DNA of 7,056 bases. It comes from JASFQI01 sp050115555 (GTDB lineage Bacteria; Desulfobacterota; DSM-4660; Desulfatiglandales; HGW-15). The first letter of the stretch is position 1. Each line of letters begins with the position of its first letter. Where the stretch lies: positions 1-7,056 of the forward strand of contig JASFQI010000261.1 of assembly GCA_050115555.1 (NCBI GenBank). Direction: 5' to 3'. Both the position numbers and the translations under genes were made by a program. The notes under the pieces are model-generated. The model saw nothing but the letters and a program-made list of their open reading frames with translations. It was not told the DNA's origin and made no database searches. Positions 1 to 6,097 of this stretch are shown here, piece after piece.

Positions 1-289
1 GGACGTCCTGGACTTCGAGTTCGGTGCCCGACTCCTGAGGGCCGGCACAGGGCTCCGTTTCACCACCGAACGCATGAATCAAAGCCTTCGCGGCATCATC
101 GATGCCGAGCGACGGATGAACATCGACTTTGGGGTCGACGCCTCCATGGACACCCTGCCCCACCGCTTCACCCACGAGCCCCTGGAGGAGGGCGCCTCCA
201 GAGGCCAGGTGGTGCCGATCGAGAAGATGGTCCGTGAGTATTATCGGCTGCGCGGGTGGGATTCCGACGGAACGCCGCCAGCCGCGTGA
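1..289 (+). CDS. Aldehyde ferredoxin oxidoreductase family protein, C-terminal fragment
   Basis: This is the 3' end of a gene that begins before the window; the reading frame enters at base 2 and 95 residues are visible before a TGA stop. The pattern TG-x3-T-x-E, then ERRMN, DTLPHRF, GQVV and finally EYYRLRGWD-x-DG is the characteristic closing region of the tungsten/molybdopterin AOR family (AOR, FOR, GAPOR and relatives), whose proteins are about 600 residues long. These enzymes oxidise aldehydes to carboxylic acids in the cytoplasm and pass electrons to ferredoxin. The pterin-binding and [4Fe-4S] cysteine motifs lie upstream and cannot be checked, so the exact subfamily is open; a BamB-like or other AOR paralogue is possible. 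It is on the same strand as the transporter genes, 93 bases before the binding-protein start, so it may or may not share their transcript. Confidence 0.88.
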   Translation, partial: DVLDFEFGARLLRAGTGLRFTTERMNQSLRGIIDAERRMNIDFGVDASMDTLPHRFTHEPLEEGASRGQVVPIEKMVREYYRLRGWDSDGTPPAA

Positions 290-312
290 TCGGCTCAAAA
301 CAAGGGGCGTGC

Positions 313-343
313 TTGCAAAATGAAATAGGAAATGGGGTATCCT
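313..343 (+). promoter_or_regulatory. Weak candidate sigma70-type promoter for the transporter operon
   Basis: The 93-base gap between the AOR stop and the binding-protein start is more AT-rich than its surroundings. It contains TTGCAA (313-318) and TATCCT (338-343), separated by 19 bases, which is longer than the preferred 17. This is only a loose match. I see no clear operator or riboswitch in this gap. Confidence 0.2.
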
Positions 344-370
344 TTGTACGGTGTGCGTGAACATCAACCA

Positions 371-376
371 AGGAGG
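371..376 (+). promoter_or_regulatory. Strong Shine-Dalgarno site that sets the binding-protein start
   Basis: AGGAGG lies six bases before the ATG at 383. It decides the start: an in-frame ATG at 332 would add 17 residues (beginning MGYPLYG) in front of a good signal peptide and has no comparable ribosome-binding site. Confidence 0.85.
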
Positions 377-382
377 ACGACC

Positions 383-1543
383 ATGAAAACGACGTGTGCC
401 GCAGTGTTGACCCTTTTCGCGTCCCTCTTTTTCCTTGCGGGCTCAGGAATGGCCGCGGACGTAAGCAAGGGCATTCACGTGGGCAATGCCGGGGCCTTTA
501 CCGGGGACGCGGCTGCACCCTGCATGGAAATTTTCAACTCATCCCAGATTGCGGTGGACGAGTGGAACGCCAAGGGCGGGATTCAAGGCGTGAAGATTGA
601 GCACGTCATGGGCGACGACGCCATGGATCCGGCCCAGGCCGTGAACGTGGCCCACAAGTTCGTGGCGGACCGCCAGATGTTCGGAGTCGTCGGTCCTCCC
701 ATGAGCCACACCGCCCAGGCCACGCTCAAGATTTACGGCTCCAATGACATGGCCTGCATCACCACGGCCGCGTCCAAACCCGAGCTCACCGAGCAGGGGT
801 ACACCCACTTCTTCCGCGTGAACGCGCGGAACGACGCTCACGGGCCCAACTGCGCCCGCTTCATCGTTGAGGAGCTCGGCGCGAAGAAGGTGGCCATCCT
901 GAACGAGAAGGTGGCGTACACCGTCAACCTGGCCAAACAGACCATCAAGGGGCTCAAGGAACTGGGCGTCACGGACATCATGCAGGACACCATCGTGGGC
1001 GGGGCCAAGGACTACTCGGCCGTCATGACCAAGGTGAAGTCTTACGATCCCGACGTCCTCTTCTTCATGGCCACTGCTGCACCGGACCATGCCATCGCCG
1101 TCCGGCAGATGAAGGAGTTCGGCATCGACGCCCACTACTTTGCGACCGAAGGCGGCCGCGACAAAAAGGACTTCATCGAAGCGGCCGAGGGGGCGGCCGA
1201 AGGGGCCTACATCTACCACTTCTCACCGGACATTTACGCCATACCCGAGGCCAAAAGCTACATCGAGAAGTATGAGAAGCAGTACGGCAGCATCAGTGGA
1301 TTCGGGCCTCCCGCATACGAGGCCATGAATATCATGCTCGAGGCGATCGACCGGGCCGCTCAGGACGGCGACATCACGCGCAAAGAGGTCATTGAAGAGC
1401 TTCACAAGGTCAAGGGCTACAAAGGCATTCTCGGCTTTCCCATCACCTTTGACGAGAAGGGAGATCTCGCCGGAGGGGCCACCTACTTCTTCAAGGTGGT
1501 GGACGGCGACTTCAAGCAGGTCGGCGTCATGGGCGGCATGTAA
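383..1543 (+). CDS. livJ: Branched-chain amino-acid-type ABC transporter substrate-binding protein (LivJ/LivK family)
   Basis: The 386-residue protein is the periplasmic receptor of the HAAT/Liv importer. Residues 1-24 form a signal peptide: Lys2, a hydrophobic core through Leu18, then a Gly-Met-Ala cleavage site. There is no lipobox, so it should be a free periplasmic protein. The mature part has type I periplasmic-binding features: AGAFTGDAA near the N-terminus, the helix AVDEWNAKGGI, GVVGPPMSHTAQAT, then ITTAASKPELTEQGY and FRVNARNDAHGP. The last two resemble the ligand-contact and hinge region of E. coli LivJ. The length is close to the family norm of about 370-400. The first gene of the transporter set, it is followed by a hairpin, which fits the usual excess of receptor over permease. 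Family members bind Leu/Ile/Val, other amino acids, amides, urea or aromatic acids; the ligand here is not determined by the sequence. Confidence 0.92.
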   Translation: MKTTCAAVLTLFASLFFLAGSGMAADVSKGIHVGNAGAFTGDAAAPCMEIFNSSQIAVDEWNAKGGIQGVKIEHVMGDDAMDPAQAVNVAHKFVADRQMFGVVGPPMSHTAQATLKIYGSNDMACITTAASKPELTEQGYTHFFRVNARNDAHGPNCARFIVEELGAKKVAILNEKVAYTVNLAKQTIKGLKELGVTDIMQDTIVGGAKDYSAVMTKVKSYDPDVLFFMATAAPDHAIAVRQMKEFGIDAHYFATEGGRDKKDFIEAAEGAAEGAYIYHFSPDIYAIPEAKSYIEKYEKQYGSISGFGPPAYEAMNIMLEAIDRAAQDGDITRKEVIEELHKVKGYKGILGFPITFDEKGDLAGGATYFFKVVDGDFKQVGVMGGM

Positions 1544-1552
1544 TGATCAAAG

Positions 1553-1589
1553 ACAGAACCCCGGCCGAACCGTGCGGCCGGGGTTCTGT
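1553..1589 (+). terminator. Perfect 15-bp hairpin after the binding-protein gene (partial terminator or mRNA-stabilising stem)
   Basis: Bases 1553-1567 pair perfectly with 1575-1589 around a 7-base loop (AACCGTG). The stem is GC-rich in its upper half and starts ten bases after the TAA stop. The 3' side is followed by GTTCCTGCG rather than a run of T, so it is not a textbook intrinsic terminator. In Liv-type operons such stems commonly lower expression of the downstream permease genes or protect the 3' end of the receptor message; that role here is inferred from position. Confidence 0.75.
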
Positions 1590-1639
1590 GTTCCTGCGCC
1601 TTCTCCAACGGCGCTCTTCTCTTTTCATGGTCTGACTTC

Positions 1640-2569
1640 ATGGACATCCTCTCCCAGCTGCCCCAACAACTCATCAACGGACTCACCCTGGGCGGGGTTT
1701 ACGCCCTCATCGCCGTCGGCTACACCATGGTGTACGGCATCCTGTTCATGCTGAACTTCGCCCACGGCGAGATTTACATGATCGGCGGGTTTGCCGGTTG
1801 GTGGGTTCTGCACCTTTTGAGTTCGGGAAACCGTCTCGTGATGAATGCCGCGCTGGTGATCGCCCTCATGATCGTCGCGGCCATGGCCGTATCCGGCCTG
1901 GTGGGCGTCCTGTCGGAACGCTTCGCCTATCGCCCGCTTAGGCAGGCGCCGCGCATGAATGCACTCTTGAGCGCGCTGGGGGTCTCCATCTTCCTCCAGA
2001 ACCTCGTTCTGAACTTTCAGGGGGCCAAGCCCCGCTTCTTCTTCGTCTCCGCGCTGATCCCGGAAGGCCTGCGGGTGATCGAGATCGGGAATGTGGTCTT
2101 TTCCTTCATGCGGGGGCTGGTGATCTCGGTCAGCTTCCTGTTCATGGGGATCCTGACGTATGTGGTCAAGAAGACCAAGATGGGTAAGGCCATGCGGGCC
2201 ACGGCGCAGGACATCGAGGCGGCCAACTTCATGGGCATCGACACGGACCGGATCATTGTGTTCGTGTTCCTCATCGGCTCGGCCCTGGGGGGTGCGGCCG
2301 GAACCCTTGTGGGGATGCTCTTCACCCAGGTGGACTACTACGTGGGGTTCCAGGCCGGAATCAAGGGGTTCACCGCCGCGGTCCTGGGGGGGATCGGCAA
2401 CATCTTCGGGGCCATGCTCGGGGGAATCATTCTGGGGCTTCTCGAGGCCCTGGCCACGAGCTTCTTCCCTTCCGCGTACAAGGACGTGGTCGCGTTCACC
2501 GTGCTGATCGTGGTGCTCATCTTCAAGCCGAGCGGGTTGATGGGCGAGCAAATCCGAGAGAAGGTCTAA
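1640..2569 (+). CDS. livH: Branched-chain amino-acid-type ABC transporter permease LivH
   Basis: The 309-residue integral membrane protein is almost the same length as E. coli LivH (308). It opens with the family pattern QQLINGLTLGGVYALIAVGYT, followed by YGI and LNFAHGEIYMIGGF. ERFAYRPLR-x2-PR comes next, and the cytoplasmic coupling loop GKAMRATAQDIEAANFMGID (about residues 183-200) is what docks on the ATPases. The C-terminus has GGIGNIFGAMLGG and ends with IFKPSGLMG. It forms half of the membrane channel together with the LivM domain encoded next. The ATG at 1640 has no clear Shine-Dalgarno site; the start was chosen because it aligns with the family N-terminus. The 96-base gap before it holds the hairpin and an all-pyrimidine stretch (1614-1626). 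The stop codon overlaps the next start by one base (TAATG), which suggests translational coupling. Confidence 0.95.
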   Translation: MDILSQLPQQLINGLTLGGVYALIAVGYTMVYGILFMLNFAHGEIYMIGGFAGWWVLHLLSSGNRLVMNAALVIALMIVAAMAVSGLVGVLSERFAYRPLRQAPRMNALLSALGVSIFLQNLVLNFQGAKPRFFFVSALIPEGLRVIEIGNVVFSFMRGLVISVSFLFMGILTYVVKKTKMGKAMRATAQDIEAANFMGIDTDRIIVFVFLIGSALGGAAGTLVGMLFTQVDYYVGFQAGIKGFTAAVLGGIGNIFGAMLGGIILGLLEALATSFFPSAYKDVVAFTVLIVVLIFKPSGLMGEQIREKV

Positions 2570-4467
2570 TGGCGAACGTCTTTCTGGACTGGGGGACCCG
2601 GCGAAGCCACCGCATCGCGTTTTACGCGGCCGCGGCGGTTCTCCTGGCTGCCCTGCCCCACGTCATGCCCGACAATTACTGGCTCCGCATTTACAGCATG
2701 ACGGGTGTCTACGTCATGCTGGCCCTGGGCCTGAACATCGTGGCGGGCTTCACCGGCCTCCTGGACCTCTCCTATGTGGCTTTCTTCGGGATCGGAGCCT
2801 ATACGTTCGCTCTCGTTTCCTCGGCCCAGTTCGACGTCCACCTCCCGTTCCTGGTCGCGCTTCCCGCCGCCGCGTTCATCACCATGGGATTCGGGTTTGC
2901 CCTGGGCTCCACAAGCATTCGGCTGAGCGGGGACTACCTGGCCATCGTCACCCTGGCCTTTGCCCAGATCTTCAAGCTCCTGCTCCTGAACCTGGATCAG
3001 CCGGTCAACATCACGGGCGGGGTGAACGGCATTTTCGGGTTCGATCCCATTGTGGTCTTCGGGTTCCGGCTCCTTTCCCCCGTGGCATATGCGTACCTGA
3101 TCTGGGGGGCCGCGCTCCTGGCGATCATCGCGAGCTGGCGTCTCAAGAAATCACGGTACGGCCGGGGGTGGGAGGCCATACGGGAAGACGAGCTCGCAGC
3201 CGAGGCCCTGGGCGTGAACACGACGTGGATGAAGCTCAAGGCCTTTGCGGGCGGGGCCTTTGTGGCCGGAGCCACCGGGGCCATTTTTGCGTCCTTCCAG
3301 GACTCGGTGTTTCCCAACAACTTCGACTTTCCCCAGCTCGTGATCGTTTACTGCATGGTGATCCTCGGAGGGCTCGGCAACATTCCCGGCGTGATCCTGG
3401 GAGCCATCCTTTTGACCATCCTTCCCGAGTTCCTGCGGGAGTACGGGGCCTACCGAATGATGACCTATGGCCTGATCCTGGTGGTGCTCATGGCCATCCG
3501 GCCCCAGGGGTTGCTCGGCTCGGTCCGTTTTCTGGTCAAGGGAAAGCGTCGCCCGGACAAGGACGAAACCGGCGTGCTCCGGGCGTCCACGGATCTCTAC
3601 TACGAAGGGGACAAAAAGGAACGCATGGAACGTTCGGCTTTTGCCCCGGAAGACCGTGTCGTTCTGGAGCTGCGCGATATCACCATGAGCTTTGGAGGGC
3701 TCACCGCCGTCCAGGACCTGGATCTGCAGCTGCACAGACGTGAGATCCTGAGCATCATCGGCCCGAACGGGGCGGGCAAATCGACCGTTTTCAACATGAT
3801 ATCGGGAATCTACCCTCCAATCGGCGGGGCCATTCTTTACGAGGGCAGGGAAATCAACGGGCTCAAGCCCCATCAGGTAACCCGGGCTGGCATTGCGCGG
3901 ACCTTTCAGAACCTGCGACTCTTTACCAAGATGACCGTGCTCGACAACGCCAAGGTAGGCCAGTTCTGCCGCACGCGTTCCGGCGTGTTCTCTATCCTGT
4001 TTCACCTTCCCGGGTTCCGCCGGGAGGAAGACGAAACCGAAGAACGGGTTCGGGAGGTGCTTTCCCTGTTCGGCGCAAGACTGACCGGGTACCGCTTCGA
4101 CCAGGAAGCCCAGTTCCTCTCCTACGCGAACCGAAGGCGCCTGGAGATCGCCCGAGCGCTCTCCACGGACGCTCAGGTCCTCATGCTCGATGAGCCCTCC
4201 GCCGGCATGAACCCCCAGGAAACGCTGGAGATCACCGGCTTCATCAAGCGTCTGCGGGACGAGCACGGATACACGATCCTTTTAATCGAACACAAGCTCG
4301 GACTGGTCAAAACCATCTCGGATCGTGTGATCGCCCTGGATTACGGCCGGAAGATCGCAGAGGGAACCTACGACGATGTGGCAGGAAACGAGCGGGTCAT
4401 CGAGGCGTACCTGGGACGCAAGAAAGCATCCGAGCTCGGGTCGTCCGGCGGCAATAAGGAGCGATAG
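2569..4467 (+). CDS. livM/livG: LivM permease fused to LivG ATP-binding protein
   Basis: One 632-residue frame carries two subunits that are separate in E. coli. Residues 1 to about 324 are the LivM permease, with about eight or nine hydrophobic segments, LLDLSYVAFFGIGAY (64-78), IRLSGDYLAIVTLAF and the coupling loop RYGRGWEAIREDE (196-208). A charged linker (about 325-363) leads to the LivG ATPase (364 to about 620). This has Walker A GPNGAGKST (398-406), Q-loop Gln447, signature LSYANRRRLE (517-526), Walker B VLMLDEP with Asp541 and catalytic Glu542, and switch His575. The LivG-type FGGLTAV and SAGMNPQET segments are present. The signature is unusual: the Gly normally at position 520 is Ala, followed by Asn-Arg instead of Gln-Gln. 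No frameshift or stop separates the halves. Such fusions are known in other bacteria. An internal start at 3625 could also make free LivG. Confidence 0.94.
   Translation: MANVFLDWGTRRSHRIAFYAAAAVLLAALPHVMPDNYWLRIYSMTGVYVMLALGLNIVAGFTGLLDLSYVAFFGIGAYTFALVSSAQFDVHLPFLVALPAAAFITMGFGFALGSTSIRLSGDYLAIVTLAFAQIFKLLLLNLDQPVNITGGVNGIFGFDPIVVFGFRLLSPVAYAYLIWGAALLAIIASWRLKKSRYGRGWEAIREDELAAEALGVNTTWMKLKAFAGGAFVAGATGAIFASFQDSVFPNNFDFPQLVIVYCMVILGGLGNIPGVILGAILLTILPEFLREYGAYRMMTYGLILVVLMAIRPQGLLGSVRFLVKGKRRPDKDETGVLRASTDLYYEGDKKERMERSAFAPEDRVVLELRDITMSFGGLTAVQDLDLQLHRREILSIIGPNGAGKSTVFNMISGIYPPIGGAILYEGREINGLKPHQVTRAGIARTFQNLRLFTKMTVLDNAKVGQFCRTRSGVFSILFHLPGFRREEDETEERVREVLSLFGARLTGYRFDQEAQFLSYANRRRLEIARALSTDAQVLMLDEPSAGMNPQETLEITGFIKRLRDEHGYTILLIEHKLGLVKTISDRVIALDYGRKIAEGTYDDVAGNERVIEAYLGRKKASELGSSGGNKER
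3616..3627 (+). promoter_or_regulatory. Possible internal ribosome-binding site and start for a free LivG
   Basis: AAGGA (3616-3620) sits four bases before an in-frame ATG (3625-3627, Met353), exactly at the end of the linker and 11 residues before the ATPase domain begins. Translation from here would give a 280-residue LivG, close to the family's usual 250-280. The match may be chance, since the linker is rich in Lys and Glu codons. Confidence 0.3.
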
Positions 4468-4472
4468 AAGGA
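4456..4472 (+). promoter_or_regulatory. Two candidate Shine-Dalgarno sites before livF
   Basis: AAGGAG (4456-4461), inside the last codons of the fused gene, lies 13 bases before the livF ATG. AAGGA (4468-4472), just after the TAG stop, lies only two bases before it. Neither spacing is ideal. With seven bases between the genes, translation of livF probably relies on ribosomes finishing the upstream frame. Confidence 0.5.
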
Positions 4473-4474
4473 TC

Positions 4475-5212
4475 ATGGGAACCGAGACGCCCAAACCCAT
4501 CCTCGAGCTCGTGGGCGTGGATACGTTCTACGGAAACATTCAGGCCCTCTACGACATCCACATGGAAGTACGCGAAGGGGAGCTCGTATGCCTTCTGGGC
4601 GGGAATGCCTCGGGCAAGTCCACTACGCTCAAGACGATCCTGGGCGTCTGCCGGATCAAGCGGGGAGAGGTGCGGCTCGAGGGCAAGCGCATAGACGGCA
4701 TGCCCACAAAGCACATCATCGCCCTTGGCATCGCCATCGTCCCTGAGAACCGCCGAATTTTTCCCCGGCTCACCGTCCTGGAAAACATGGAGATGGGGGC
4801 CTTCCTCCGGAAGGACAAGGAGGGTGTCCAACGGGATATCGAGCGGATGCTGATGCTCTTCCCCGCCCTCAAGGCAAGACTTCACAATCCGGGTGTGACC
4901 CTGAGCGGCGGTGAGCAGCAGATGCTAGCCATGGCCCGGGCCCTCCTGTCCAATCCCCGCGTGCTCCTCATGGACGAGCCCTCCATGGGGCTCGCCCCCC
5001 TGCTCGTGGACCAGCAGTTCGAGCTGATCCAGGACGTGAACCAACGAGGGACCGCCGTTCTCGTGGTGGAACAGAACGCCAGCATGGCGCTCTCCATTGC
5101 AGATCGTGGGTACGTGCTCCAGACCGGATCGATCGTCCTGGCGGACACCGCGAAAAACCTTCTGGGAAACGAGATGATGCAGAAGGCCTACCTGGGCGGA
5201 GAGGTCGCCTGA
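4475..5212 (+). CDS. livF: Branched-chain amino-acid-type ABC transporter ATP-binding protein LivF
   Basis: The 245-residue cytoplasmic ATPase is slightly longer than E. coli LivF (237). It begins with ILELVGVDTFYGNIQAL, the LivF-type opening. Walker A is GGNASGKST (42-50), where most LivF proteins read GxNGAGK; the key Gly47-Lys48-Ser49 are intact. The signature LSGGEQQ (143-149) is canonical, Walker B is VLLMDEP with Asp167 and Glu168, and SMGLAPLLV follows. The switch region reads VVEQN, with Gln where most ABC proteins have His, which is normal for LivF. It should pair with the LivG half of the preceding fused protein to power import. The canonical signature here contrasts with the altered one in LivG. 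The start at 4475 follows the fused gene by seven bases; a longer in-frame start at 4376 would overlap that gene and add residues not expected in the family. Confidence 0.95.
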   Translation: MGTETPKPILELVGVDTFYGNIQALYDIHMEVREGELVCLLGGNASGKSTTLKTILGVCRIKRGEVRLEGKRIDGMPTKHIIALGIAIVPENRRIFPRLTVLENMEMGAFLRKDKEGVQRDIERMLMLFPALKARLHNPGVTLSGGEQQMLAMARALLSNPRVLLMDEPSMGLAPLLVDQQFELIQDVNQRGTAVLVVEQNASMALSIADRGYVLQTGSIVLADTAKNLLGNEMMQKAYLGGEVA

Positions 5213-5269
5213 GGGCTCCTGGATGCCTCAAACGCGGGGATAGACGAGGCGCCCTTCGCGTCATAAGGA

Positions 5270-5291
5270 CTCGGTGAGGAACTCACCCGAG
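5270..5291. terminator. Weak hairpin between convergent genes
   Basis: CTCGGTGAG (5270-5278) can pair with CTCAC-CGAG (5282-5291) with one bulged C and a three-base loop. It covers the stop codon of the - strand racemase gene and lies 57 bases past the livF stop. There is no T-run on either strand, so a bidirectional terminator is only a possibility. A looser pairing, GCCTC (5225-5229) with GAGGC (5246-5250), lies nearer livF. Confidence 0.25.
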
Positions 5292-6011
5292 GTAGTTGGA
5301 TGAAAACGTTCTCAGCCGATACCCGTCGGCAAAGAACTCGATCAGGCTCACCACATCGAAGACGGGCAGCCCCAGAAGCTGCTGCACATCCGGGCGGAAG
5401 GTGGCCAGGTTCGTGCATTCCAGGACCACCGCGCCCAGGGGTTCGCCCGACAGTCCGCGGGCTGCCTCCAGAACACCCTGACGCATGGCCTCCACGTCCA
5501 GGGTTTCCCCCCGTGCAATGACCACCCTCTGAAACTCCTCACTCTCCTCCATGCCCCGGACAACGAGCCGATCCCGTTCCGCTCCGGCGGCTTTCAGGTG
5601 CTCGTCTCGAAGGATGCGTGTGTCTCCGGTGATCAGGCCGATTTTCCGCGAATCGGGAAGAAAGGTCGAAATCAGAGGGATCAGGGACAGAGGAGATCCC
5701 AGGAAAGGAATATTCAATCGGTTGGATATTTCGTCCTGAAAAATGGAGAAAAGCCCGCAGTCCCCGGCAATGAATCGAACCCCCTCCTCTTGGAGCTCGA
5801 GGGCTGCTTGTGCCACCAGGCCTACGTGATCCCTCCGGCATGCCACCAGGTCGTCAAAGGGGAATCCGCGCACGACCCCGTACCGAACCGGGAAAGGGAA
5901 CGTCTCTGCGTGGCCGGGATCCCCGGGGACCCTCGGGATCGTGGACTCCGTCATCAGGATGCCGGCAAGCTGTCCGTACGAAACACGTCCGCCTCGAAGG
6001 ATCTCGTTCAT
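5283..6011 (-). CDS. Aspartate/glutamate racemase superfamily protein
   Basis: The 242-residue cytoplasmic protein has the two-lobed Asp/Glu/hydantoin racemase pattern. The first catalytic-type cysteine is Cys85 in FIAGDCGLF and the second is Cys199 in VVLECTNL; the symmetric pair is what superfamily racemases use for proton exchange at the alpha carbon without a cofactor. The N-terminal stretch IPRVPGDPGHAETFPFPVRY is typical of an uncharacterised branch annotated only as Asp/Glu racemase family. The middle has GLITGDTRIL, matching the start of the second lobe. Members of the superfamily also include maleate isomerases and decarboxylases, so the reaction and substrate are not known. It is convergent with livF (70 bases between stops) and lies 86 bases after the FrhB-like gene on the same strand, so the two may share a transcript. 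Length appears complete. Confidence 0.85.
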   Translation of the reverse strand: MNEILRGGRVSYGQLAGILMTESTIPRVPGDPGHAETFPFPVRYGVVRGFPFDDLVACRRDHVGLVAQAALELQEEGVRFIAGDCGLFSIFQDEISNRLNIPFLGSPLSLIPLISTFLPDSRKIGLITGDTRILRDEHLKAAGAERDRLVVRGMEESEEFQRVVIARGETLDVEAMRQGVLEAARGLSGEPLGAVVLECTNLATFRPDVQQLLGLPVFDVVSLIEFFADGYRLRTFSSNYLG

Positions 6012-6016
6012 ACCGC

Positions 6017-6022
6017 ACCTCC
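6017..6022 (-). promoter_or_regulatory. Strong Shine-Dalgarno site of the racemase-family gene
   Basis: On the - strand GGAGGT precedes the ATG (6011-6009) by five bases, confirming the start. The 86-base gap to the upstream gene shows no convincing terminator or promoter, which favours joint transcription. Confidence 0.8.
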
Positions 6023-6097
6023 CGGGTTTGAAACTTTTGAATCTCCCCGCAGCGGGCTCGAGGAATACGCGAGGGAAGCATTTTCAAGGCGACAGCG

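Noticed and set aside
280..295. Five-base inverted repeat (AGCCG/CGGCT) at the AOR stop as a terminator
   Set aside because: The stem is short and not followed by a T-run.
304..318. Sigma54 promoter around GGGGCGTGCTTGCA
   Set aside because: The GG and GC elements are not at the strict spacing sigma54 needs.
539..1219. 226-residue open frame on the - strand opposite the binding-protein gene
   Set aside because: Its composition is dominated by Val, Gly, His and Leu with no domain, and it lies wholly within a well-supported gene.
1625..2551. 308-residue open frame on the - strand opposite livH
   Set aside because: It is low in hydrophobic residues and rich in His, Asp, Glu and Arg, as expected from the mirror of a GC-rich membrane-protein gene, and it matches no family I recognise.
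3151..4266. 371-residue open frame on the - strand opposite the LivM-LivG gene
   Set aside because: The + strand here clearly encodes LivM and LivG motifs. The antisense frame has no recognisable domain and is explained by GC-rich codon bias.
4376..4474. Upstream in-frame start for livF
   Set aside because: It would overlap the fused gene by 92 bases and add 33 Arg- and Ser-rich residues absent from LivF proteins; the ATG at 4475 fits the family.
6012..6097. Separate promoter for the racemase-family gene
   Set aside because: TTGAAA and TATTCC occur on the - strand, but only 14 bases apart, too close for a sigma70 promoter.
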